Below, in pieces: positions 41,739 to 51,725 of a stretch of 64,000 nucleotides of DNA. The position numbers and the translations under genes are program-made. How positions within the stretch are numbered: position 1 is the stretch's first letter; each line of letters opens with the position of its first letter. Origin of the DNA: JAWKJY01 sp041393535 (GTDB lineage Bacteria > Actinomycetota > Thermoleophilia > Gaiellales > Gaiellaceae); assembly GCA_041393535.1 (NCBI GenBank), contig JAWKJY010000003.1, positions 434,001 through 498,000 on the forward strand. The letters are read 5' to 3'. The notes under the pieces are model-generated. The model was given only the letters and a program-made list of their open reading frames with translations, had not been told where the DNA came from and searched no databases.

Positions 41739-44700
41739 GTGCGCTCGAGGAAGCTCCGCCCAGGCCATCGCCGCCCGGCCGCGCTCGCGGCCGTCGCGCT
41801 CGCCGCGCTCTGTGCGAGCGCCTCGGCGCTCGCCGTCGCCACCGCGCCGCCGGGCAAGACGCAGCTCGTCACGCGGCCGAGCGGGAGCGCGCCGATCGAG
41901 CCGTCCGCGGCTGCGGACTCGCTCCTGTCGGGCGCGCGCACGGTGAGCGCGGACGGCCGCTACGTCGCCTTCCTGTCGCGGGCCGACGGGCTGCTCCCCG
42001 GCGCGGACGACGACCTCGCCTTCGGCGCGTACGTGAAGGACCGCCAGACGGGCGAGGTGCTCCTCGCGAGCCGCGCGGACGGGCCGGGCGGCGCGCCGGT
42101 GGAGGTGTTCGCGCTCGGCATCTCGCTCAGCGCGGCGGGTGGCGCCATCCGGGTCGCCTTCTCCACCACCGCCGCGCTCGACCCGGCGGACGCGAACAGC
42201 CAGCCCGACGTCTACGTGCGCAACCTGACGACGGGCGCGACGGTGCTCGCGTCCCGCGCGAGCGGCGCCGCCGGCGCGCCCGGGAACGGGGCCTCGTTCT
42301 TCCCGGCGCTCTCGGGCGACGGGACGCACGTCTCGTTCACGACGCTCTCGACGAACCTCGCCGGCGACGCCGACGCCGTCCCCGACGTCCACCTGCGCGA
42401 CCTCGTCGCCGGCACGACCGTCCTCGTGAGCCGGCAGAGCTTCATCGCGGGCGGGGCGAAGGGCAACGGCCCGTCCGTCCTCTCGCTGCCGGACGCCGAC
42501 GGCAGCCACGTCGCCTTCACGAGCAGCGCGACCAACCTCGACGCCGCGGACGCGAACACGCGCACGGACGTCTACCTCGGGACGTCTCCGGCGCGTTCGC
42601 CGTCACGTCGCTCGTCAGCCGGGCCGACGGCGTCGGCCAGCCCGTCGGCAACCAGGCCGTGGACGGGCTCCCGTCGATCAGCGCCGACGGCCGCTACGTC
42701 GCCTTCGTCACGGACGCGACCAACCTGAACCCCGTGCAGCCGACCGGCCACGTCTACCGGCGCGACACCGTCGGGAACGCCACGGTGCTCGTCGACCGGG
42801 CCGACGGCCGCGGGCGCGGCCGCGAACGCGCGCAGCGCCGCCGTCAGCCTCTCCGCGGACGGCACGCGAGCGGCCTTCGACACGGATGCGACCAACCTCG
42901 TGCCTGGCGACCTGAACGACGTCGCCGACGTGTACGTCCGCGATCTCGTCGGCGGGACGACCGTCCTGGGGAGCCGTGCGGACGGCGCCGCGGGCGCGCT
43001 CGGCTCGCGCCCCGCGATCATGCCCGCGCTGAGCGGCGACGGCGCCACGGTCCTGTTCGTCTCCACCTCGCCCGAGCTCGTCCCCGCCGCGCCGACCGAC
43101 GTCGCGAACGTGTTCGCGCGCACGCTCGCGACGGGCTCGACGACGCTCGTCTCGCGCCCGGCCGGCGACGGCGCCTACACGACGGCCGGGGTCGGCTCCG
43201 TCGACCACAACGCGTTCGGCGGCCTCTTCGGCGACCCCGTCGCCTCGATCTCCGGGGACGGGCGGGTCGTCGCGTTCCTCTCCAGCGGCGACGGCCTCTC
43301 GGACGCCGACGACGATCGCGTGGTGAACGTCTACGCCCGCGACCTGCTGACCGGGCAGACGGTCCTCGTCAGCCGCGCCACCGGGCCCGACGGGGCCGCC
43401 GCCGACGCCGACTCCGACGAGCCGGTCGTCTCCGCGGACGGCACGAGGGTCGCGTTCACCTCGCTCGCGACGAACCTCGCGCCGGGCGTGCCCGCCGGAC
43501 GGACGCAGGTCTACGTGCGCGACCTCGCCGCCGGCACGACGACGCTCGTCAGCCGCGCCGACGGCCTCGACGGCCTGCCCGGGACGAGCTATGCCCGCGG
43601 CCCCTCGATCAGCGGCGACGGCGGCCTGGTCGTGTTCGAGACGAGCGGCGCGTTCGACCCGCTCGACGGCAACGCCTCGAACGACGTCTACGTGCGCGAC
43701 GTGAACGCGGGCACGACCACCCTCGTCAGCCGCGCCGGCGGGGCGGGCGGCCCCGTGGGCGACGGCTCCTCGTCCGACGCGTCGATCAGCCGGGACGGGC
43801 GCCGGGTCGCGTTCACGAGCCGGGCCGCGAACCTCGACCCGGCCGACGCGCTGGACGGGAGGGACGTCTTCGTCCGCGACCTGCTCGCCGGTACGACCGT
43901 GCTGGCGAGCCGCACGACCGACGGCGCCGCCGCCAACGGCAGCGTCTTCGAGCCCGCGCTCGACGGCGACGGCTCGCGCGTCGCCTTCCTCTCCGGCACG
44001 ATGCTCGTGCCGGGCGCGACCGGTCAGCAGGCCTACGTACGCGACCTCGACGCCGCCACGACGACGCTGGCGAGCCGCGGCGATGGTGCTGCGGGCCCCG
44101 TCGCCGGCGGCTCGGCGCTCAACCCGTCGATCAGCGCCGACGGGCGCCTGGTCGCGTTCGCGTTCACGAGCCCGGGGCTGACGCCGGACGACCCGGACGA
44201 CCTGGCCGACGTCTTCGTCCGCGACCTCGCGGCCGGGACGACCACGCTCGCCTCGCGCTCGTCCGACGGCCAGAAGGGGAACGGGCAGACCGAGGGCCTC
44301 TGGCTCGCGGCCGACGGCAACTGCCTGCTGCTCGTCAGCGGCGCCTCGAACCTCGACCCCGCCGGCTACGTCGGCTCCGTCGGCGACTTCGAGCTCGGCT
44401 ACGTGCGGACGCTCTCCGGCGAGTGCCCTGGCTCGCCGCCGGAGACGGCGGTCGCGGCCGGGCCGAGCGGGCGGACGAACGACCGGACGCCGACCTTCTC
44501 GTTCGCCGCCGACGAGCCGGCGACGTTCCAGTGCCGCCTCGACGGCGCGACGTTCGCCGCCTGCGACGTGAGCTTCACCCCGGCGCCGCTCGCCCCCGGG
44601 CAGCACACCCTCGACGTCCGCGCCGTCGACGCCGCCGGCCTGTCCGACGCGACGCCGGCCTCGCGCGCCTTCGTCGTCAACGGCGCGCCCGACTCGGGCA

Positions 44701-45104
44701 TCCGCAAGCCCGGCAAGCGGCTGCGCCAGGGCGCGCTCCGCGTCCTCTCCGGCACGGCGAGCGACGACCTCGGCGTCGTCCGCGTCGAGGTCGCGGTCGT
44801 CCGGCTCGTCGGGAGGGCCCGCGCGCTCGTCGCGAAGGGGAGGCCGAAGCCCGCCTGCCTCGGACTGACCGCCCGGGGCAAGCTGAAGCGCCTGAGGCTC
44901 GTCGGGGGCGCGTGCGCGCCGCTGTTCCTGCGGGCCAGGGGCACGACGAGCTGGCGGCGCGCCCTCCCCGCGACGCTGCCGCCGGGGCGCTACCTGGTGC
45001 TCTCGCGCGCGGTCGACGCCGACGGGCTCGCCGAGACCTCCTTCTCGGCGCAGGACGGCAACCGGCGCACGTTCGCGATCCTGCCGGCCGCGCCGAAGGG
45101 GTAG
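41739..45104 (+). CDS. Secreted PD40/TolB-like repeat protein, two frameshifts
   Basis: GTG 41739 (behind GGAGAAGAGG) starts a signal peptide ending near A-S-A-L-A-V-A. There follow about a dozen propeller-like repeats, each with S-A-D-G-R-Y-V-A-F, D-V-Y-V-R-D-L and G-T-T-x-L-V-S-R-A-D-G. These match WD40-like PD40 repeats. An Ig-like segment (F-Q-C-R-L-D-G-A-T-F-A-A-C) and a C-terminal beta domain follow. The repeat pattern shifts frame near 42578 (one base lost in C-T-C-C-G-G) and again near 42805-42812. Corrected, it is one protein of about 1,120 residues; read literally it is three pieces. Export and repeats suggest an extracellular scaffold; no enzyme motif is seen. Confidence 0.78.
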
Positions 45105-45151
45105 CGCGGCCGCGCGCAATCGTCCGCGGCGGCGGCCGATCACCGGGGAGG

Positions 45152-45697
45152 ATGAAGGGGGTCGTCTTCAACCTCCTCGAAGACGTCGTGACGCAGGGGC
45201 ACGGGGCGGACGCCTGGGACGCGATCCTCGACGCCGCGGGCGCGGACGGCGCGTACACCTCGCTCGGCGACTACGCGGACGAGGAGCTGGAGCGGATCCT
45301 CGCGTCGGCCGCCGGCGCGCTCGGCCTCCCGGCGGACGACGTCCTCCGCGTCTTCGGGCGCGAGGCCGCGCCGCGCTTCCTGGCGCGCTACCCGTTCCAC
45401 GACGGCCACGCCTCCGCGGCCGCGTTCCTCGCGACCCTCGACGACGTCGTGCAGCCCCAGGTCGCCCAGATCTTCCGCGGCTCGAGCCCGCCGCGGCTCG
45501 ACCCGGAGCTGGACGGGCGGCAGCTCGTCCTGCGCACGGCCTCGACCCGCGGCCTCTGCGCCGTCCTCGAGGGGATGGTGGAGGGCGTCGCCGGCCTGTT
45601 CGGCGAGGTCGCCACGATCGAGCAGGCGAGCTGCGTGCGCCGCGGCGACGCCTGCTGCACGCTCGTCTGCTCCTTCGCGGAGGTGCGCGAGCCGTGA
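45152..45697 (+). CDS. H-NOX (heme NO-binding)-like sensor lacking the heme-ligand histidine
   Basis: A 181-residue protein with clear H-NOX family features: M-K-G-V-V-F-N-L-L-E-D-V-V at the start, D-G-A-Y-T-S-L-G-D-Y-A-D-E-E-L, and V-L-R-V-F-G-R. The proximal-ligand region L-D-D-V-V-Q-P-Q-V has Gln101 where the family has His. The Y-x-S-x-R heme-propionate motif is T-A-S-T-R (Tyr lost; Ser131 and Arg133 kept). C-terminal cysteines 161, 168, 169 and 173 remain. Canonical ferrous heme coordination is therefore not expected. ATG follows GGGGAGG. It heads a four-gene signalling operon and overlaps the kinase gene by four bases. Confidence 0.85.
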   Translation: MKGVVFNLLEDVVTQGHGADAWDAILDAAGADGAYTSLGDYADEELERILASAAGALGLPADDVLRVFGREAAPRFLARYPFHDGHASAAAFLATLDDVVQPQVAQIFRGSSPPRLDPELDGRQLVLRTASTRGLCAVLEGMVEGVAGLFGEVATIEQASCVRRGDACCTLVCSFAEVREP

Positions 45698-47091
45698 GCG
45701 AGCCGACGCGCGAGGGCGTGCTCGAGCGGCGCCTCGACCGCGAGCGGCGGGCCCGGCTCGAGGCCGAGGAGATCGCGGAGCGCGTCACCGGCGAGCTCTC
45801 GATCATGATCAGCGACCTCGAGCGATCCTCGGCGGAGCTCGGGGCGATCAACCGCTCGCTGGCCGCGAGCGAGGCGCGGTTCCGGACGCTGGTCGACTCG
45901 ATCCCGCAGGCCGTCTACAGCGCCCCGGCGCTCGACCGGCCGCCGACGTTCCTCTCCGACGCGATCGCCGGGCCGACGGGCTTCGCGCCCGCCGACCTCG
46001 TCGGGACCCGGCCGCTCGCGAGCCTCGTCCACCCCGACGACCTGCCCGCGTACCGCGACGCCATCCGGGACGCACAGGCGGCGGGCGGCTCGTTCGTCGC
46101 GAACTACCGCGTCGTGCGGCCGGACGGCGAGGTCCGCTGGGTGCTCGAGCGGGGGCAGGTGACGATCGGCGAGGACGGGGCGCGCCGCGTCGACGGGACG
46201 CTCGACGACGTCACCGCGCAGGTGCTCGCCGCCGCGGAGCGCGAGCGCATCGAGACGGAGCTGCGCGTCGCCCACAAGCTCGAGAGCGTCGGGGAGCTCG
46301 CCGCGGGGATCGCGCACGAGATCAACACGCCGATCCAGTTCGTCGGCGACAGCGTCCGCTTCCTCTCGGGCGCCTCCGACGACCTGCTCGCGCTCGTTGC
46401 CACCTACCGCGAGGCGCTCGCCGCGACCGCGCCGCCGGACGTGCTCGAGCGCGCCCGCGAGGCCGAGGAGCGCGCGGACCTCGCGTACCTCGAGGAGCGG
46501 CTCCCCTCGGCGGCCGCCCGCGCCCAGGAGGGGATCGACCGCGTCTCGACGATCGTCAAGGCCATGAAGGCGTTCTCCCACTCCGGGTCGAGCGAGGCCG
46601 CCCCCGCCGACCTCAACGAGGCGATCCGGACGACGCTCGTCGTCGCGACGCACGAGTACAAGTACGTCGCGGAGGTCGAGACCGACCTCGCCGAGGGCCT
46701 GCCGCAGGTCCACTGCACGATCGGCGAGCTGAACCAGGTCTTCCTCAACCTCGTCGTCAACGCGGCCCACGCGATCGGCGACGCCCGCGAGGGGATGGAC
46801 GGCAAGGGAACGATCCGGGTCTCGACCCGCCTGGACGGGGACGACGTCGTCGTGGCCGTCGCCGACGACGGGACCGGCATCCCGCCGGAGGTGCGGGAGC
46901 GCGTCTTCGACCCGTTCTTCACGACCAAGACCGTCGGCAAGGGCAGCGGCCAGGGGCTCGCGCTCGCACGCTCGGTCGTCGAGCGCCACGGCGGCTCGCT
47001 CACCTTCGAGACGGAGATCGGCCGCGGGACGACCTTCCGCGTGCGCGTGCCGGTCGGGGCGGCCGCGGCGCAGCTGGAGGCCGCGGCGTGA
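45694..47091 (+). CDS. PAS-containing histidine kinase, H-NOX-associated
   Basis: A 465-residue soluble kinase with no membrane segments. An N-terminal coiled coil (about 1-60) is followed by a PAS domain (about 60-175, F-R-T-L-V-D-S-I-P-Q). The H-box is G-I-A-H-E-I-N-T-P-I-Q (phospho-His near residue 210), followed by a long helical insert and the HATPase domain. ATP-binding boxes N (N-L-V-V-N-A-A-H-A-I), G1 (D-D-G-T-G-I-P), F (F-F-T-T-K) and G2 (G-S-G-Q-G-L-A-L) are intact, so it should be active. Cytoplasmic H-NOX proteins commonly regulate an adjacent kinase; here the pair overlaps by four bases (GTGA). Confidence 0.93.
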   Translation: MSEPTREGVLERRLDRERRARLEAEEIAERVTGELSIMISDLERSSAELGAINRSLAASEARFRTLVDSIPQAVYSAPALDRPPTFLSDAIAGPTGFAPADLVGTRPLASLVHPDDLPAYRDAIRDAQAAGGSFVANYRVVRPDGEVRWVLERGQVTIGEDGARRVDGTLDDVTAQVLAAAERERIETELRVAHKLESVGELAAGIAHEINTPIQFVGDSVRFLSGASDDLLALVATYREALAATAPPDVLERAREAEERADLAYLEERLPSAAARAQEGIDRVSTIVKAMKAFSHSGSSEAAPADLNEAIRTTLVVATHEYKYVAEVETDLAEGLPQVHCTIGELNQVFLNLVVNAAHAIGDAREGMDGKGTIRVSTRLDGDDVVVAVADDGTGIPPEVRERVFDPFFTTKTVGKGSGQGLALARSVVERHGGSLTFETEIGRGTTFRVRVPVGAAAAQLEAAA

Positions 47092-48284
47092 TCAGGATCC
47101 TGTTCGTCGACGACGAGGAGGCCGTGCTCGAGGGCCTGCGCGACGCGCTGCGCCGCTTCCGGGACGAGTGGGAGATGCGCTTCGCCCTCGGCGGGCGCGC
47201 CGCGCTCGCCGAGCTCGAGGCGGGCGCGTTCGACGTCGTCGTCTCGGACATGCGCATGCCCGACGTCGACGGCGCGGCCGTCCTCGCCGAGGCGCGCGAG
47301 CGCCAGCCGGCCGCGGTGCGGATCGTCCTCTCGGGGCAGACCGAGCTCGAGCAGGAGCTGCGCGCCCTGCCGGTTGCCCACCAGTTCCTGACCAAGCCGT
47401 GCGACACCGAGGAGCTGCACGGCGTCGTCGCGCGCGCCTGCAGCGTCCGCGAGCTGCTCGACCGGACCGAGATCCGGTCGATCGTCGGCGCGGCCAGCGC
47501 CCTCCCGTCGCCGCCTGCCGCGTACGCCGAGCTCACAGCCGCGCTTTCCTCGCCGGACGCCTCCGTCGCGGACGTCGTGGCGATCGTCGAGCGGGACGTC
47601 GCGATGTCCGCGAAGGTGATCCAGCTCGTCAACTCCGCCTTCTTCGGCCTCGGCCGGCGGACGGCCGACGCGCGCGAGGCGATCGCCTACCTCGGGGTCG
47701 AGACCGTGCGCGCCGCGACGCTCCTCGGCGGCGTCATGCTCGAGTTCCGCCCGGCCCGGCCGGTCGCCGGCTTCTCGCTCGACGCGCTCGAGCGGCACTC
47801 GCTGCGCGTCGTCGGGCACGCAACGCAGGTCGTCCGCCGTGCGGACGTCGAGCACGTCCTGATGGGGGCGATGCTCCACGACGTCGGCAAGCTCCTGCTC
47901 GCCAGCCATCGGCCCGACGAGCTCGCCGCGTCGATCGCCGAGGCCGGGCGGCGCGGCTGCCCGCCGCACGTGGTCGAGCTCGAGCTGCTCGGGACGACGC
48001 ACGCCGAGATCGGCGCCTCGCTCCTCGCCTTCTGGGGGCTGCCGGACCCCGTCGTCGAGACCGTGGCCCATCACCACCGCCCGGAGCGGAGCCCGCGCGG
48101 CGCCCCGGGACCTGCCGTCGTCCACGTGGTCGACGCCCTCGTGACGCGAGGCGAGCGCCCGGACGCGCCCTGGGCGCCGGCCCTGCTCGACCGCGGCGGG
48201 CTCGCCGCCGCCGGCTGGGCGGAGCGGGCGCTCGAGTGGGAGGCCGCGGTGGCCGAGCGGCTGCGCGAGGAGGCGGCCGCGTGA
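47088..48284 (+). CDS. Response regulator with HDOD output domain
   Basis: A 398-residue protein. A REC domain (1-120) has phospho-acceptor Asp in V-V-V-S-D-M-R-M-P-D and acidic pair F-V-D-D-E-E. An HDOD domain follows (about 130-340), with D-V-A-M-S-A-K-V-I-Q-L-V-N-S-A-F-F-G, A-I-A-Y-L-G-V-E-T-V-R and M-L-H-D-V-G-K-L-L-L. HDOD domains act in signalling, often linked with c-di-GMP pathways, without proven hydrolase activity. It is coupled to the kinase gene by GTGA overlap. Confidence 0.93.
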   Translation: MIRILFVDDEEAVLEGLRDALRRFRDEWEMRFALGGRAALAELEAGAFDVVVSDMRMPDVDGAAVLAEARERQPAAVRIVLSGQTELEQELRALPVAHQFLTKPCDTEELHGVVARACSVRELLDRTEIRSIVGAASALPSPPAAYAELTAALSSPDASVADVVAIVERDVAMSAKVIQLVNSAFFGLGRRTADAREAIAYLGVETVRAATLLGGVMLEFRPARPVAGFSLDALERHSLRVVGHATQVVRRADVEHVLMGAMLHDVGKLLLASHRPDELAASIAEAGRRGCPPHVVELELLGTTHAEIGASLLAFWGLPDPVVETVAHHHRPERSPRGAPGPAVVHVVDALVTRGERPDAPWAPALLDRGGLAAAGWAERALEWEAAVAERLREEAAA

Positions 48285-49456
48285 CCGAGCGCGAGCGCCC
48301 GCCGATCCTCTGCGTCGACGACGAGCTCGCGGTGCTCGAGGGCCTGCGAGACAACCTGCGCCGCCACTTCCTCGTCTCGGTCGCCGGGAGCGGGGAGGAG
48401 GGGCTCGAGGCGATGCGCGCGTCGGAGTTCGCCGTCGTCCTCTCGGACATGCGAATGCCGGGGATGGACGGTGCGGCCTTCCTGACACGGGCGCGCCAGC
48501 TCGCGCCGGACACCGTGCGGATGCTCCTGACCGGACACGCCGACGTGGACAGCGCGATCGCGGCCGTGAACGACGGGCAGGTCTTCCGCTTCCTGACGAA
48601 GCCCTGCCCCGCCGAGACGCTGATCGCCGCCCTGACGGCGGGCGCCGAGCACCATCGCCTCGTCCGGGCCGAGCGCGAGCTGCTCGAGCACACGCTCACG
48701 GGCGCGGTGAAGGCGCTCGCGAGCGTCCTCTCGCTCGCGAGCCCGGCGGCGTTCGGCCGCGCCACCCGCGTGAAGGAGCTCGTCCTCGCCGTCGCCGATC
48801 AGATCGGCCTGCCCGAGCGGTGGAAGCTCCGCATCGCCGCGACCGTCTCACAGCTCGGCTACGTCGTCCTGCCGCCCGCAACGGCCGAGAAGGTCTACGA
48901 GGGGCGCAGCCTGACGGGCCCCGAGGAGCAGCTCGCCCGCTCGCTGCCCCAGCTGGGGGCCGAGCTGGTCAAGGACATCCCGCGGCTCGAGGCCGTGCGC
49001 CAGATGGTCCTCGGGATCGATCGCCCCTGGTCGGGCGAGCACCGGCCGTGGCCGACGGAGGGGAGCTGCCGCCCGCGCTCGGCGCCATGCTGCTCCGGCT
49101 CGCGCGGGACTACGACGTGCTCGAGTCGCAGGGCATGCCGCCGGCGCTGGCCGTCGACACCCTCACCGCTCGTGGGAAGCAGTACGACCCGGCGCTCCTG
49201 CACGCCTCTCGTCCGCGCGCTCGGGACGGAGGGAGCGGGCGCGACGATCGCGGAGCTCCCGCTCGGCGATGTCCGGCTCGGCATGGCGTTCGTCGACGAC
49301 GTGCGCCGTCCCGACGGGACGCTGCTGCTCGCGCGCGGGCACGAGGTGACGCCGCTCCTGCTCCGCCGCCTGGAGGCGGCCGGCCCCGACGTCCGGGCGC
49401 TCGTCGTCCGCGTCGCCGTCGGCGTCGTCGTCGACGAGCCGGCCGCCGCCGCGTAG
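48281..49456 (+). CDS. Response regulator with degenerate HD-GYP-like domain, internal compensated frameshift
   Basis: REC domain with C-V-D-D-E, V-V-L-S-D-M-R-M-P-G-M-D-G (Asp) and L-T-K-P-C. The helical domain follows the HD-GYP layout (T-R-V-K-E-L, L-R-I-A-A-T-V-S-Q-L-G-Y, K-V-Y-E-G-R-S-L-T-G-P-E-E). However, the HD pair and the other metal-ligand histidines are absent, so it should not hydrolyse c-di-GMP. Between about 49047 and 49206 the familiar sequence (L-P-P-A-L-G-A-M-L-L-R-L-A-R-D-Y) lies in another frame. A lost base and a compensating change leave the ORF open but scramble about 50 residues. It is the last gene of the signalling operon. Confidence 0.85.
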   Translation: MTERERPPILCVDDELAVLEGLRDNLRRHFLVSVAGSGEEGLEAMRASEFAVVLSDMRMPGMDGAAFLTRARQLAPDTVRMLLTGHADVDSAIAAVNDGQVFRFLTKPCPAETLIAALTAGAEHHRLVRAERELLEHTLTGAVKALASVLSLASPAAFGRATRVKELVLAVADQIGLPERWKLRIAATVSQLGYVVLPPATAEKVYEGRSLTGPEEQLARSLPQLGAELVKDIPRLEAVRQMVLGIDRPWSGEHRPWPTEGSCRPRSAPCCSGSRGTTTCSSRRACRRRWPSTPSPLVGSSTTRRSCTPLVRALGTEGAGATIAELPLGDVRLGMAFVDDVRRPDGTLLLARGHEVTPLLLRRLEAAGPDVRALVVRVAVGVVVDEPAAAA

Positions 49457-49547
49457 CGCTCGCTCCGCGCCGCCGGTCCGACTACCGTTCCGGGGACGTC
49501 GTGGGGAGCGATGGGCCTGCAGGCCCGGAAGAGGAGGCGAGGACCAG

Positions 49548-50496
49548 GTGAACCTGCCGGAGCGCGTGCGGATCGTCGAGGTGGCACCGCGGGACGGGCT
49601 GCAGAGCCTGCAGCGCGTCTACCCGCTGGAGACGAAGCTGAGGCTGATCGAGCTGCTGATCGACGCCGGCTTCACGACGATCGAGGTCACCGGGCTCGTC
49701 CGGCCGGACGTGATCCCGCAGCTCGCGGACGCATCCGAGGTCCTCGCCGGGCTCGAGCGCCGGCCCGGCGTGACGTACGCGCGCTGTGCCCGAACCACAG
49801 GGCACGCTGCGCGCCGTCGACGCGCGGGCGGACGAGGTGCTCGGACTGATCACCGCGAGCGACGGCTACAACGTGAAGAACGCCGGCATGACCTGGCGGG
49901 ACAACCTCGAGGACCTCGTCCGCTCGGCCGAGATCGCGCGCGACGCCTCGATCCCGATGGTCGTCGCGATCGGCATGGCGATGTTCTGCCCCTACGAGGG
50001 CGACACGCCGCCCGAGCGGATCCACGAGATCGTGGGGCGCCTGTGGGACGAGGGCGTCCGCTCGTTCTACCTCGCGATCTCGGTCGGCCTCGACAACCCC
50101 CGCGCGACGTACGACCTGACGGCGTCGCTCAAGGACCGCTGGCCCGACAGCGTGCTCGGGCTGCACATCCACAACACGAACGGGATGGGCCTGGCGAACG
50201 CCCTGGCCGGCGCGCAGGCCGGGATCGAGTTCTTCGAGGGCTCGATCTGCGGCATCGGCGGTGGCATCCGGATGCCCTACGGGATGGCGCCGTTCGGCAA
50301 CGTCGCGACCGAGGACCTCGTCCACCTGTTCAACGAGTGCGGGGTGGAAACCGGCCTCGACACCGGCCGCGTGATCGACGCCGCACGGCAGGCGCGCGAC
50401 CTGCTCGAGCTGGAGGAGCCGCACAGCTACGCGCTCCGCGGCGCGGTCAAGTCGATCGTGCTCGAGCAGGGCCGAACCGCGCCCCGGGTGCGCTGA
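49548..50496 (+). CDS. HMG-CoA lyase-like aldolase, frameshifted near 49782, catalytic Cys absent
   Basis: A DRE-TIM metallolyase-type protein: N-terminal V-E-V-A-P-R-D-G-L-Q-S-L, metal-binding L-H-I-H-N-T-N-G-M-G, and N-V-A-T-E-D-L-V-H-L-F. The first 78 residues and the rest lie in different frames; restoring two bases near 49782 (C-C and G-G doublets) gives a continuous protein of about 316 residues. The mobile loop that in HMG-CoA lyase reads G-G-C-P-Y has G-I-G-G-G-I-R-M-P-Y here, so the catalytic cysteine is missing. It is probably a related aldolase or lyase for another 3-hydroxy-acid. GTG 49548 follows GGCGAGGACCAG. Confidence 0.8.
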
Positions 50497-50522
50497 CGCG
50501 ACCGCGCGGCGCGGAGCCTCGG

Positions 50523-51725
50523 ATGGCGGCAGGGCAGGGCAGGGCGGGGGCCGCGGCCCCCGGGCCCGTCCCCGTCGTCGCGATCTCCCTCTGGGCGCTC
50601 GCCTCGGGAACGGTGGTCAGCGTCGGCGTCGGCGCGCTCGCGCCCGAGCTGCGCGCCGACCTCGGCTTCTCCCGCACCGAGATCGGCGTCCTCACGGCGC
50701 TCGTGTCGGTCGGCGCCGCGATCGCCTCCCGCCGGGCGGGCCGGCTGACCGACGCGCTCGGCCCCGTGCGCGTGCTCTTCGCGTCGCTGCTCCTGATGGC
50801 CGCCGCGACGCTCGTCGGCGCGGTCGCGCCGGCGGGGCCGGTCCTGATGGGGGCGATGCTCGTCATCGGGCTGGCCTACGGCGGCGTCAACCCGCCGACG
50901 AACGTCGTCGTCGCGGGCCAGATGAGCCGGCGCCTCGGCTTCTACATGTCGGTCAAGCAGACCGGCGTCCCGGTCGGTGGCTTCCTCGCGGGCATCGTGC
51001 TGCCGCCGATCGCGGTCGCCGTCAGCTGGCGGCTCGCCTTCGGCCTGACGTCGATCGTCGCGGTCTCCGTCGCGCTCGCCTCGGCGCTCTGGCTGCGCGG
51101 CGCCCGGACGCTCCGCGGCGAGGCGCGGGCGGACGGCGCCGGCGGGATCACGCGGCTCGAGCTGACCTCGATCACCGCCTTCGGCTTCCTGATGGCCGGG
51201 CTGCAGTGGGTGTTCCTCGCGTACCTCGTCCTCTACCTGACCGAGCGGCAGGACTGGAGCCTCGAGACGGCCGGGCTCGCGCTCTCCGTCGGGACGGCCT
51301 GCAGCGCGGGCGGCCGGGTCTTCTGGGGCTGGCTGAGCGATCGTCCCGGCCGGCGGATCCCCGTGCTCGTCGCGACCGCCGTCGTCTCCACCGGCACGCT
51401 CGCCGCGATCGCGCTCGGGGCGAGCGGCCCGGCGATCTGGCCGCTCGCCGGCGCGACCGGCGCGGCCCTCGTCGGCTGGAACGGCGTCTTCCACGCGCTG
51501 CTCGCCGACCGCGCCGGCCCGGGGGCGCTCGGCAAGGTCTCGGGCGACGTGATGGCGGTCGTCTTCGTCGGCGGGACGTCGCTGCCGCCGCTCTTCGGCC
51601 TGATCTCGGAGCAGGTCGACTCGTGGACCCTCCTGTGGGCGCTCGCCGCCGGCTCGGCTGCCGTCGCCGCCGCCGTCCTCCACGTCGGCCTGCGCGTCGC
51701 CGACGCGCGCGCCCGCGCCCGATGA
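50523..51725 (+). CDS. MFS transporter 1 of a tandem pair
   Basis: A 400-residue major facilitator with about 12 hydrophobic segments. It has the intracellular loop R-R-A-G-R-L-T-D-A-L-G (MFS motif A-like), G-L-A-Y-G-G-V-N-P-P-T-N and the second-half loop W-G-W-L-S-D-R-P-G-R-R. It is similar throughout to the next gene, so the two arose by duplication. ATG is preceded by GGAGCCTC only (weak). Probably imports or exports an organic anion. Confidence 0.9.
   Translation: MAAGQGRAGAAAPGPVPVVAISLWALASGTVVSVGVGALAPELRADLGFSRTEIGVLTALVSVGAAIASRRAGRLTDALGPVRVLFASLLLMAAATLVGAVAPAGPVLMGAMLVIGLAYGGVNPPTNVVVAGQMSRRLGFYMSVKQTGVPVGGFLAGIVLPPIAVAVSWRLAFGLTSIVAVSVALASALWLRGARTLRGEARADGAGGITRLELTSITAFGFLMAGLQWVFLAYLVLYLTERQDWSLETAGLALSVGTACSAGGRVFWGWLSDRPGRRIPVLVATAVVSTGTLAAIALGASGPAIWPLAGATGAALVGWNGVFHALLADRAGPGALGKVSGDVMAVVFVGGTSLPPLFGLISEQVDSWTLLWALAAGSAAVAAAVLHVGLRVADARARAR

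Noticed and set aside
39869..45697. A 1,942-codon open frame spanning several genes on the plus strand
   Set aside because: It is an alternate frame of very GC-rich DNA (Arg/Ala/Gly-rich product). Only short parts of it coincide with real genes: a frameshifted part of the PD40 gene and the H-NOX gene.
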